The position numbers and the translations under genes were made by a program. From Prunella strophiata (Eukaryota; Chordata; Aves; Passeriformes; Prunellidae), in NCBI GenBank assembly GCA_036583965.1, contig JAZBQD010000001.1, forward strand, positions 12,859,392 through 12,923,391: DNA of 64,000 nucleotides. The letters are read 5' to 3'. Below are positions 1-16,830 of the stretch, piece by piece; position 1 is the stretch's first letter; each line of letters opens with the position of its first letter. Below the pieces are notes generated by a model. The model ran no database searches and had not been told where the DNA came from. It worked only from the letters and a program-made list of their open reading frames with translations.

Positions 1-374
1 CCCTAAATTCATGCAGATTCATATACAAAGTGTTTTAAACACTTGATTTTTAAACAAAATAACAGGTTGTGATCATGAAATCAATTGCAACAGCCTGGTT
101 ACCACTAATCCATCTATGAGAAATACTAATACCAGTGGCTGGTTTTTTTCTGTGTGCATTGAATTTCAAAAATACAGGCAGGAGCACAGATATAGAAACC
201 TTGTTTCTATAGGCTTTAAAATAGGCTGGCTCTGAGCACATCTCACTTCAAGGAGAAATGTATCTTACCATGTTTTCTGTGAATATTTGCTGATTCTGTT
301 AGTTCTCTGCGAAAAGGAAAAATGCACATTAATCTGTATAACTGAACCTGTTAAATACAAACCCATTCTTTCAG

Positions 375-4866
<4,492 letters not shown>

Positions 4867-6285
4867 AAAAAAAGACCTCAATGATTAAGTAAGTGCCAAA
4901 ACTCAAGGGAAAAGATCAGGGAGGAGAAGGTGATATATGATATGTAGAGATAATAATCTTCTTGAACTGCCAGACATCTTTTGTTGCTGAAGTACAAAGA
5001 ACAGAGAATGCAGATTTCGTTTTATGTCCTAATAACTTATTTGGTGGCTTGAATGGCATGTATTTGGCTTATATTTCATGTTGCCATATATTTCTGTCAC
5101 ACGGAAGAAAATGAGGGTCAGATAATTTACGTGACCTTTCCATTTCAGCAGAAAATACTGATTTGTGCCTCTGCTCACCTCTTTGCAGTGAATTAAAAAG
5201 GTTTATTAGTGAACTCCTAATCACTTAGAGGTGGGCAAACAACCAGCATTTGGACTAAAGCTGTGTTTTCCCTGGATTCCCCTTAGCTACAGAAAAGCTC
5301 AAGTGAGCTAAGAGCTGCAGTGTTGGAGGAAAGGCTGGTGTATAAAATGTTGTGCAGTGATTCAGTGGGAACTCCTTTTGTGTTATGCCCCTCTTATGAT
5401 ACAGCCCCAAAAATACATCCAAGGGATGACAGGAAGGAGAGCTGGTTGGAGAAAGAATGTGTCTGGAGCACCTTTGGGTTCACTGACAGCCAAGATAAGC
5501 CCTAAGTGAAAAAGGAATGAATGGATTTGGGAGAGAGAAGGGCTGGCCTGCTCTGTGAAAAGTAAAGACAGCTGGGGAAGCCACAGAGAGAAATGATGTA
5601 TCTGAAGGCATGTGCTCTCACCCCAGTGCAGAGTTCAGTGTTTCTCACAGAGAATGCTTTGACACCAAGTAGTACCACAGGGATGTCACTGGTGCAGCAG
5701 GAATTTCCAGAGCAAGTGCTTATTTGTTTCCCAAACAAGGATGTTTCCTGTAAATATTTATTTGTGGATATGCCTTCCTTGCATTGCTACCATAAAAACA
5801 TGACCAATTTTCAGCTGATAGCACACCAAAAGGAATTGATAAGGAACTGCCTTCAGGGGTGCTCCAGTGGATGCCAAAGGGGAGTTTTGTCCTGTCCTAG
5901 AGTGACCTCAGAACACACACCTGTGCCCTGTATGACCATGGACACTGTGTGGGAGTTTTTACACACCCATACTGCTGTACAATAGATAGTGGCAATATAC
6001 AGTGATGTCCCAACAGACAGAATCACTGGGTTTGAGTACTGATCATTTCATCTTGCCAAAGATACAACCAAAATAACTACTGGGTATAGCAGGCACAGGA
6101 TTACTGATATTAAGAGATTTATATAAACTTTGATTAAGGTGGATTTGGCTCAAAGGAGGTATTTATCCAGCTTCCAATTGAATAAGGCCAAGTTGGCTAC
6201 TATGGTAAGGAATTACACTTACTAAAATTCAGCACTGGTGCAACTTACTTCAGTGGTAAATTTGACAAATTTGCTGGACTTAAAA

Positions 6286-6291
6286 AATAAA
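6286..6291 (+). terminator. Candidate poly(A) signal for the PLEKHS1-like gene
   Basis: A canonical AATAAA in AT-rich sequence 1.4 kb after the stop codon. It is the first canonical hexamer I noticed downstream. Transcript ends were not available, so this is a candidate only. Confidence 0.3.
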
Positions 6292-8350
6292 ATTGTTATA
6301 AAATTTTATTCAGCTGAAGATGAAAACAGAATAATGTAAAATCATCATAAAAACAGGCAAACCAAAATATGTATATTATCTATTCAGACTCAGCTCCTGT
6401 TCAAAAGATTAATTTCCAGACTGAATGTTTCCACAGCCTGTCACTTCTGCCTTTGAGATAAGAGTGTTTGGGATGTGCTTGTTTCTCAAGGTGGAAAGGA
6501 TCACATTTTGATTTTTCTGTTTCAGTGGTGTTCAAAGGCCTGTTTGTGCTGAATTCTGCATAAATACAGAGGGAAACTCCCAGTTCTGGAACTACAGAGG
6601 CTAAAAATGGAAGAAAACACATTCCTTGGGAGCTCTTCTCCAAAGCTGCTGTGGGAGTCCTTTGCTCTGCACTGCTGCTTTGAGCACAGCAAATCCATTT
6701 CTGCCTAAGGAGCCCCTGAGGGATGGGATGGCTGACTGTCACCATCCAGGGCTTCTTCCAGCCCTGAAACTCTGTCAGTCTGCTAGGACAGTCCTCATGG
6801 CCTGAATCCTAAAATCACACATCACCTACATTCAAGAGCATCTACTGAGGATGTCGTGCTCAGCCCTTCCTGGCCAAAGTTTGCCTCAGCTCTTCTGAAC
6901 TTTGGGAAAGGAAAGTCCAAACTTTTCTGTGTTGTTCCAAGACTCATCTCTCTGTAAAATCAGGAAATTATTTTCTAATATTTATCCTAGACAATTTTTT
7001 TTTCAGAAAATTAACATGATTTTTTCTTGCCCTGTTTTCAGTGGGCATAGGGAACATTTGGATTGCCATTGTCTGCAGAGAAATCTTCATTATAGGAAGG
7101 TATTTTTTCTACCTATTCTTCCTTCTCTTAGAGCAAACATCCTGCATTCTTCCATCATTTTTCCAAACAGTTCCTGAAAATGGTAATGTGAGACAAATAC
7201 CTTGTGTTTCCAGTTATGGAGAAACGAAGGAGGTGAGAAATTGAAATTCAAAGAATTCAAATTCTATTTGAATTTCATCTAAAAGAAATCCAAAGCCATG
7301 AAGAAATTTCCTAGAACTTCACAGAGAAACATTTCTCCAAAGAGGTGAATTAATGAAGAATATCCCCCATGGTGGTGGGAGAAGAGCCACCTCCATGGAA
7401 CCTGCTGCTGAAGGAGATGTTGAGCACTGAATGCTGCACCTCTCAGCCATGGAAGGATGTTACTTTTGGACAAAACCAGGATTTGCTTAGATATAGCATG
7501 TACAGAATAATTCCAGAATATTTTAGAGAACTGGGGGATTACTTCTGTACTTCAGTAAACAGCTACAGATGTGTTACTCCATAATTGATCATTATGTCAG
7601 TTTGCACAATGCTAAATGCAGATAATTAATGTCACATATTGGCTGATTCATAACACTTACAGAGATACAATATGGAAATGACATTAGTACAGTAAATTCT
7701 GGCAGGGTGGGTGAAGTTGTCTGCCCATATATGATTAATAAATGTCCTAACACTTTACAACATATTGTATGCTGCAAAACACCTCATTGTCTCCTAACAC
7801 AGCCCCTCCTTGTCCTGCAAAGATTACCTGTAACTTCCCAGCTGAGTCACTTAACAGCCCCTTTAAAAAAACTACACTTAAATAAAGATTTAGGTTGTTT
7901 CCCTGGCTGTTCATTTGTGGCACTGCACTCACTCATTAGTGGCTGCTAATATTTCCCCTTGGATTCCCAAACTTGAATGTGCTTTTCCTACTCCAGCATC
8001 TAGCTAGGAAGATGGCAATTGCCCAGGAGAAAAGCAAGTCCTGGAAGAGAGAGAAAGTAATGGTAAGGGAAGTCTCTGTATTGATGGGAGGTCATTGAAG
8101 TTAAGAAAAATAAAAAGCCCATTGAACAGAAAGCACAAACCTGACCACACAACCTCCACACTTCCTCCAAGGGCAACACTCCTGAGACTGGGCTTGGAGT
8201 CACAAAGTGATCAAGAGAGCACAAGTCCTGCAGGAGAATGAGTCCAGCCAGGGAAGGTTGGTTGTGCAGTGCCCACCCTGAAGTGAGCCAGAGACAAGCT
8301 CTGTGTAATGCTTAATTCTCTTATTAGAGTCCCTCCAGCCTGGGGATTAG

Positions 8351-8420
8351 AGGGATATCTATATATGTAATAGGGATATCTAAATAAATACCTACATATT
8401 TAACAGGGGTATCTAAATAA
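8351..8420. repeat. Degenerate repeat around AGGGATATCT
   Basis: AGGGATATCT occurs at 8351 and 8372, with AGGGGTATCT at 8405. Each is followed by an A/T-rich stretch, and TAAATAA follows copies two and three. Spacing is irregular (21 and 33 bp), so this is a decayed short tandem or chance. Confidence 0.5.
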
Positions 8421-11400
8421 CAACCAGACATTCTTCAGTGTGGCTGGAATTTCTGCAAAGGGATGCAAAGAGGAGCAGCTGCAATAAAGGAGAGTGATGA
8501 TACCCTGCACACTGCAGAGAGAGTGGATCTGTGGTGAGCTGGGGACACCAGGTGCTTAATCTGTGTTTTGCCCCAGATTTTCTGGTGACCTCAGGAGAGC
8601 CATTTCCTCACACACACTCAGTAAAATTCAAGGAGTGGTTTCAGACACATTTGCATCATGCTGTCTCTTACCATTAATGTGATTTCCAGCACCACATTCT
8701 ATACTAAGAATTGCTTTAGCTCCCATAAAATTCCTGGAGAAGCCTCCATCAGACCTGGATGTTACAGGCATGAGGGTGGGTTCATCAATGCCCTGTGCTC
8801 TGGGGAGATGCTGATGTGCAGTTCCATGCCAAGGGAGAAGCCACCCTTGATGTCCTGCAGAACCTGGCTTACCTGAGACCTCTGTCCTGGGGGAGTGTTG
8901 GGTGATATCCCCACTGCCCTGCAAGGAACTGGCTCATATTGTCTGTGCTGCTCTTGGAAAGCTGCACAGCAGGGACTGTGAACTCCTCCCAGCCACATGG
9001 ATTCCTCCAGCACTTCAGGCCCTTTAGGGGACACACTGAATATTCACAAAGAGCAGGGGCTAGAAAGTGCATGCACTGCCTGTCTGCCTTTGGGTCTCAG
9101 GAGATGACAAGGTAATCTGAGATGCTCCAAGGGCTGTTTTTGGTTTGCTTCCCAGGGATGAACTCTTCTTCCATGTGCCTGCCTTGCCATAGCCAAACAC
9201 CTCCCTGCTGCAGGCTGGCCAGCAAATCACTGTGAGGAACTTGGGGCATGCCAGTTCCTAGGAATGCCACTGGAATTTTGAATATTCCTTTTGGCCCCTT
9301 ATCTCCTTCTAATTTATTGCATCCCTTAAAGAAGTGCAGAATCGAGACAAGGTTGATACAAATATTTTATTCAGGAAAATCACTTTAAATGAAATTATTC
9401 CTTCACTGTGAGGACCCTCAGTGACCAGGAGCCCTTTGCTTGCTGCTGGCAGCTCCTTGGTGGCTCCATCTTACAGCAGGACCAGCACTCTGGAGGGCAC
9501 CAAGCTGCTCTGGTGGCAGCAGGACTGAACTTGCCACAGCAAGTGTCTGGCCACTGTTCAGTTTTTCATCCTGGAGTGCCTGAATTGAGCTGAGCCTGAG
9601 AATTTGTTTTGTTTATAACCCAGCAGTGGAGGATGAAATTGAAGCATTGGTGGGAGCATTAAGATCATGGCTATCAGTGGTGCTAATCTCCTTGTAAAAT
9701 GTTAGATGTTTGTGATGTTCATCAGGAGAGACATCACTGAGCCACATCCTTTTTCAATTTCCTGCCTCTGTAAGTTTTCCCAAGAAATCTGTTTCTGTCT
9801 GTGCCTGTAAAACACAGCACAAAACCATGGTTTGTGCCTCAAGGCTGTTGGAAGGATACAACCTCCTTCAGTGATGAGGGCTTGCACAATTTTTTTAACC
9901 AGGAGAAGCCAATGTTTTCGAGTAGTTGCTCCTCAGCAGCATCCACTGATCAGCCACATATTCTACACCAGGACACTTTTTGTCAAAATAACCTCATTTG
10001 TATACTAAATGTCCTGAAACTAAGTGTCCCTACAGGAATTCTGGCCTTCTGTCCTCCAATTTGTCCCCTCTTCTATTTTATTCAATGTCCAAAGTCATTC
10101 TTCACAGATGTCATTTTGCTTCCAAGCAATTGCCCTTGTGCTCCAGTTTCTAAGAATAAAAGTGAATTCTGGCAGTGTAACATTTCTGAGAAATCCCCAG
10201 TAGTGGAAAAGTAGCTGGGGGGGGAGAACAAAGAGGAAGGAAAACTCAGTCATGAGGAACAAGTATAAACAGCAAGAGAGACTGTGGATAGGAAAAAAAA
10301 ATATGTCAAATATGGTAAAACAGGAGTTCTCTGCTGCTAAGTACATTTTTGTTATATTTGGTGTTTAAAAAAAAAAAGAAAAAAATTAAGCCTGCTTCAG
10401 GTTATTTCTCAGCATCAGACAAGTGGCTGGAAGTAGCACCTTCCCTCAAGGTCAGCTAAAACATTGAAAAAACCCAGAGTAAATAAATATGTGTCCAGTC
10501 TGTCTGCACCTGGATGAAACATCCCCTGCACAGTGGTCTGGCCACCCTGGGACCTCTCCATCCATTTCCCTTTTTAAGTTGTGCCAGTGGCACAAAGGCT
10601 GGGGACAGTGCAGGGGTGTTTTGGCACTGCAGCCAGGAGCCAGGAGGGGCTCTGTGCCTGCAGGAGGGGGTGGTGGCCACTGCTGCCATCCCTGCCCCAC
10701 CCCAGTGACCCACACGTGCCAGGGGGCTGTGGCAGCACGGGGTGGTGTTAGCTGGCCCTGTAGCTGTGCTTGGTGTGAAAACTGGGTGACTGAGGCCCAT
10801 TTGAGTTCCTGCACTGCCCCATTCAGAGCCCTCCCAGAGCTGCTGCCACATCTTGAACTGAACCTCTCTGGAGCAGGAGAAGTTCATCCTTCATCCTGTC
10901 CATCCTGCCCTGCTCCTCCAGGTTCTGATGAACCTGGCAGGGTCATTGAAACAAAAAGGGTTCCAAAGCCACTGTCAGGGAATGGTGCCCAGCAAGGAGG
11001 TTTAGAAATGTTCAGAATGACAACATTGCCCTGAGTCACTCCAGCTGAAGTGGTGGTGGGGGGCTCTGTTAGTGTGGGCAGGGAGGATGCAGCCCCCCAG
11101 CTCCCCCTGACAGCAGCTCCAGAGTCATTCCCTGCTGGTCTCCCACCCTGCTGTCCTCAGCCTGACTTTTCCTGTGTTCTGAGTCATCCTTTGCCAAATT
11201 AACCTGGGGGCATCCCTGCTGCCCCCACCCCCAGTAATCTGTTTGGGTAATCAATCATTTCCTAATGAGCTGGCACTAACTGCACCACTGTCCTGCTGCA
11301 TTCATCCCCCGTCCCTGCCACTCCTTGGTCAAATACAGAATAATTTGGGTTTATATGGCAGAAATTCAGGAACCATCACACTGGAAATGTTTGTCATGTC

Positions 11401-14400
11401 CTGGAAGGCACCAATAGCCCATAACAGCCCTGCCATGGCCCAGTGCCCCCCAGGCTGTCAGTCCTTGCCCCAGTGATTCTGTGGGATGCCAATTGCCCCT
11501 GAGGAAAGAGCTGTGACCATGAAGGTGTTAGTGGAAAACCAGGCTCCTGCTGTGCTGCAGAGCTCAGTTCCTCAGATGGTCGCTGGGTAGCAGCACAAAG
11601 AACAGAATTTCAGCTTTACCTCCCTTGTTCAGGCAATAGATGTGACCAAGAGTAGGGCAGAGAGCCAAGTAAATAACAAGGTCTCAGTAACAAGAGAAAT
11701 CCAGCCTGCCTTCCTCTGATTGAAGAAGCCCTGCTGAGATAAATGCTCCAATCCATCTCCTCTCTGAAACAGGAGCTGAAAACTGGGTCAGATCCTGCTG
11801 CTGGCAGTGCTGTATTTGGGGAGGTCTCTGCCAGGAGCTGACAAACGACTGGAGTGATCAGAAAAAATCAACTTTGCTTCTCACAACAGAGTTCACTGAA
11901 ATCATGGCTTCTGCAGGGAGGAAGATTGTGGTGGAGAAGCAGGAGGGGTGGAGGCAGCAGGAGGCAGCACATGTAGAACCCCACAGCCAGCGCTGGTCTT
12001 GCTGAACTCTGCCCCAAAGTCACCACTGTTGGCATTTGTGTCCTCGTGTCACCTTTTCCTCCAGTGCATTGCTTGTATCTTTCCCCCTGAGGTGCTGAAC
12101 TTTCTTCCTCTTCCACCCCTAAAAGCAAGACAATGTACAGAAGGAAAAGTGAAGCAAAGTTTAACTGAAATGCCAAATGGGAAAGCTTAGAAGGTTTTTA
12201 GAAACTGTTTGGTTTATATAAGAACTTATTGGAAACTGGCACAAACAAGTGCCTATCTGCTCTGAGATACCAGAGCAGATGTGACAGAGTGGAAAAGCCT
12301 TTTCCCTGCCAAAGTATTTGCTGGAGGTTTGATAACAAGGTGCCATTGTACAACAGTGGGTAAAGGTCCAGGGTAGAAAGGAGAAAGAGAAGAGGCCTCC
12401 AGGCAGTGCAGGGCTTTGCCTTGGTGGGCTGCAGCTCCTCCACCAAACCTGCTGCCTGCAGACAGCAGCTAGAGCAGGTTGGATTCAGTGGGCAGGCAGC
12501 AGTCAGCTCTCCTGTGCTGTTTTCCTTCTCTGCAAACAGTGACAGACTGTCCTATCCCCTCCATTTCTGTTAGAGGCTGAAATCTCCTAGCTTTTCTCTG
12601 CACTGCTGGGGAGGACATTAAATTCAGCACTCCAAATGCACATTTATAATCTGTACCACGATGTGAAACTCAAGTACAAGATCTTTAATTTTTAATATTG
12701 GTACTGACAAGCTTTCAGTATTTCCTGTGAATTTCATTTATGCTGGTCATAATTCCCACTAGATCCTAATACTGTGTGGTTTACAAACATTAATACTGAA
12801 TGTTTTGCAAACACACTTGGTTTGGAATGGTGGCTACTGAACTAAACTTCAAATTGCATAATTTCACTATAAATCCTTAATACATAAAGCAGCCTGTGAC
12901 CCACCCTTAAAAGTAAGGGTCTTATTTGTTTTGGTTCTGAAATGAGAAGCAGCTAGTTTTCTGTAGCTAAGGGAGGATGGAAATGTTTGGGCTGCATTCT
13001 CTTGTTCTCAAAACTCAATTGCTGCTTTTTTTTTCTCTACCAAAGAAAACTCAACAAAAATCATTCAGACACAGAAAACACATCAAAGCAATAACTGCAT
13101 CTTTACCCTGACATAGAAATGAATCTCCCACAATCCCTCCAAAACAGTGATCAAATTCAAAATTTGTGTTCAGTCAAAATCAATCCCTAATTGCATGAAG
13201 GATGTATCTGAAGTCACACTTCCTTAAAAAGAAAAACTTAAATGGCAATTTATCCTAACAACCTTTACAAAGCTCATATGAGCAGACAGGTTTGATCAAA
13301 TAAGAGAAATCCTTTAACCATAGTCTAATGGCATCTCAGTTCATTTCTCCACTCCAGGTTGCTATCAATTGTTATTTCACATCAAGGTTGAGAGAGATAC
13401 CAGCACCTTGAAGTTCCCTTTAGCTGCCCACATGCTTTTATTCTGCAGTGCTTCACATGTGCCTCCCCAGTGGTGGCCACAGGCTGTGGGTGCTTTCATT
13501 TATCACAGCCAGCCTGAAACCCAGTGCCAGAGCCAGCACAGCCAGGAGCTGCTCTCCTCATCTCCCCTCTCTCCTCCTGCTACCCTTCTCCAACAGAGTT
13601 GCTTTTAGCTCATTTATCTGCCTATTGGGGTGATATGTAATCAGAGCAGGAGTCCTGATGGGAAATACAAAGTGATTCTTTAGAGGGGTTGGCTTTGAAA
13701 GCTGCTCTGGGCAGGGATCAAGGGAGGGTGGCAGCTGCCCCTTTCATTGGCTGTGCCTCCTGCCCTGAGCTGTCAGCACCAGGCTAACAGGAAGAGCCTC
13801 TGGGCTGCTCACAGGCCCCTCTTGCTTTAGTAAATCTGGTAGTATTTGTGTCACTACAGGCTGACTCCTCCACCCCACTGTCCAGGGGACCTGCTCTAGT
13901 GTTTCTACAGCACCACAGAGGTCCAAGTCCCCTCCACTGACTGTGAAAAGGTGGAACCTTTGCTGTAGTCAGAAACCCCACTCAACCAAAATAATTAACG
14001 CTTTAATTCATCCATCTCTAATGCCAGCACTGCCCAAAGACTGAAAAAAAAAAAAAAAAATCAATTCTTCATTAGGAAAAGTAGAGCCAGACTCAAAGTC
14101 CTAATTAATGACATCTATACAAGAACACTGAAATTTGGTTTATCCCAGGTCTGCACTCCCCAAAGGACTTAAACTGCTGAGATCAGGGAGATGCCCCTTG
14201 GAACCACCAAGACAAGGGAAGAAGTCTCGTTACACATCTTCCCACAAAATTCTTGTAAGTTATATTTAGTTTTCCACATCTGCTTGTATGTCCTCCCACG
14301 CAACCTAATCCTGTTATTAATCTTCTTCTTTATAATAAAGAGAACAAAAATAATTTATTCCTGAGTTTGGATTCTGAAAACATGTCTTTTCCATAAAAAG

Positions 14401-16074
14401 GAGGCCAAGTAAGTAGGCAAGATGGAGATCTCCTGCCATGAAGGTGGATGAAATGCTGCAGAACTCATCTATACACAAAAACCAGCTGGTGGAAGTGCAA
14501 ATACAAATCAGAGAGGGAGGAATGAAAGCACCCAGTGGGGCAATGCAGGAATACCTGCAGCAGAGCAGGGAACTGGAAAAAGCCTCCAGCACTAAAGCCC
14601 TTCTGCTTTGCTGACTGAAATGAGCCTGTGACCATCTGCTCCACATCAGGGCAGGATTAACTGGGTCAGCTCAGCAGATGCCAGTGCCAGTTTCTTCCAA
14701 GATACACCATTCCTGGGCTCAGTTTCAGAAATCAGTTTGCTTTTGAAACAAAAAAGACCCAACCCCTCATTCTGGGTAACAGGCTAGGAACTGATAGCAG
14801 GAAGAGCCACAGACAGGTAACAGGTGCCTCACACTCATCAGGCTGCACTGAAAGCTGAATATTTTGGGTTCTCAGTTACCAGTGGCACAAACAGCATCAG
14901 CCCAGTGGGAGCCACCTACACACATTCTCTGTAGGAACAGTCATTCTTAAAAATGCAACTATGGAAGAAAAAGATGTCTGAGTTGTGACCAAGATTTGAC
15001 TCTGGGGTGCTTATTCCAGCCCCTCATACTCCATGCAAAAATTAGGAAAAAGATCCTGAAGGCAAAAAAACCCATGCATAATTCCTTAATGATTCAACTG
15101 GTAAAAACAATTGCCTGCCAATTGGAATCCCCAAATTTGTTCTGATTTGTACAAGGCATTAATTCAGGTTTGGTACCTGCAAAAGCCATAAAGGATACTT
15201 CATAGACCTCCAAAAAAGAGGGGAATCCTAGGAATGAGCACTCCAGTCCAAGACAGTTACCAGTTCTTGTGACAGCCAGCTAGCACTATGCATGATGTAA
15301 AACAAAAACTTCAGATTCCTTTAAATGCTTAATGTAAACTGAAGCATTTGAAGGCATCAACAATGCCTTATGTCAGTGAAATACTCATTCACAATTCTTT
15401 TAGTACAAAGAATCTTTTTGCCATCAGTTCCTCAATTATTTCTCTCACAAGACAAATAAAACAAGTGACTTCACATTACAGAGCTCAGTCACTCAGAGAT
15501 AAGGATCTGTTTATACTTACATTGATCATTAAAAAAATGTTTTTACAACACAAAATAGCATTGAGGATTCCAGACAAGCTACTCTGAGGGGCTGGGGAAT
15601 GATTCCTTACATGTGATTCCATCCTGGAAGTTTGGAACAGTTTTTATTTTAGTGATTAAAATTTTACAAGTGTGCCTGCATGCACCCACATACTTCAGTA
15701 TATAAACAGGCAGATGCAGAAAAAGCAACAAATAGTCTGGTAGGAGTCAGGGCAAAAAATGCAAAGGGAAATTTACCTTTCTGCTGCCAGTGGTAGTATT
15801 TGCCTTTCTTGTTTTTCCAGAATTCAGGTGACAAACCTGTATATAAACAACCCTGCAAACCCAATGGAGATTACATTGTGAGGAACCACTTCTGTGCTTT
15901 GAACACCTGCTGAGAACGGGCACTACAGAGGACACAAGAGCAACTTTAGACAAGCAACATACACAGCACATTCACCAAAGACAGTGCAGACAGGTTGTTC
16001 AGGTTAGCAACTCTGGCACTGAAAGGAAATGCATTTTCTCAGAAAGAACACACAGAAAGGCATAAGATATATTC

Positions 16075-16080
16075 TTTATT
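16075..16080 (-). terminator. Candidate poly(A) signal for DCLRE1A
   Basis: AATAAA on the minus strand about 590 bases past the DCLRE1A stop. Another AATAAA overlaps the stop codon itself (16663-16668), which would give an almost absent 3' UTR. Which is used cannot be told from sequence. Confidence 0.3.
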
Positions 16081-16663
16081 TTAAAAAAGATCACTAAAAA
16101 AGGAGCAAAAAATCTTGAGCAGAATGTAGAAGTGTCTTTGTAAACAACTGTCTAAAGTACATATGCTGCAGGAGCCCAAGCCAATACCCTCTCAACAAGG
16201 TAAGATTTTTTTAACAATGTTTAAATCACAATAGTCAGTTCTGCCTCATGAAATGAGCTTCTCTGAAGCCTGAGTTGACAGCATGTGACATAAGCTTAAT
16301 ATTGTCTCATTTATTACAATAACTTATTTTCAGAAATTATCCTGGAGACTGTTTAATCCCCAGCATTACACATCTCAGCATCTCCACAACCTGAGGAAAA
16401 TTAAGAACAGGGGAAAAGAAGTAAGATAAAAATAACCTAAAATATGAACTTGTAAAAATGGTATGTTATGGGAAAAAAAAAAAGTAGTAGATACACAAGA
16501 GAGTAAGGTGCCTTTTTTTTCTTTTCCCAAATTATATATCTTCTTCAAAGAATGGCAGTTTAGTCCTCCCTAAATTTCATGGAAAAGGGAGATAAATAGA
16601 ACTCACAGGAACCCAATTCCCATTCCAGCCTACTTCCTCTGAAATACACATTCTTCCTGATAT

Positions 16664-16830
16664 TTATTTATGCCTATTGCCCTCAGTCATCCAGTCTCTA
16701 AAATGCATTTCCATCAAGCTTCTGTCTCTCCAGTCACCAACATTGACAGTGGGGATGATTTTCTGTGGCTTCAACCACTGAACAAAACGCTTCATTTCCA
16801 GGTAACTGCTGTGTTCACTGTAAGGAATCC
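16664..16830 (-). CDS. DCLRE1A: DCLRE1A exon 9, C-terminus
   Basis: Encodes [20 protein letters not shown] and [10 protein letters not shown], ending GNRHK with TAA at 16664-16666. YSEHSS holds the last catalytic-site His of the beta-CASP fold. Confidence 0.97.

Larger units (their letters stand above)
4867..16663. other. Intergenic region and PLEKHS1-like 3' UTR; no gene supported
   Basis: The first part should be 3' UTR of the PLEKHS1-like gene. AATAAA candidates lie at 6286-6291 and 7881-7886, none decisive. About 8.6-11.5 kb is more GC-rich and has chance open frames without splice sites or protein-like composition. A degenerate repeat of AGGGATATCT occurs at 8351-8420. The last 600 bases may be 3' UTR of the opposing DCLRE1A. 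No RNA gene or recognisable transposon was seen. Confidence 0.6.

Noticed and set aside
9801..10214. 137-codon open frame between PLEKHS1-like gene and DCLRE1A
   Set aside because: Low-information composition, no neighbours in frame, no conserved motif.
10489..11034. 181-codon open frame in GC-rich intergenic DNA
   Set aside because: Composition follows base content (Gly, Pro, Cys, Trp), open frames also occur on the opposite strand, and no family is recognisable.
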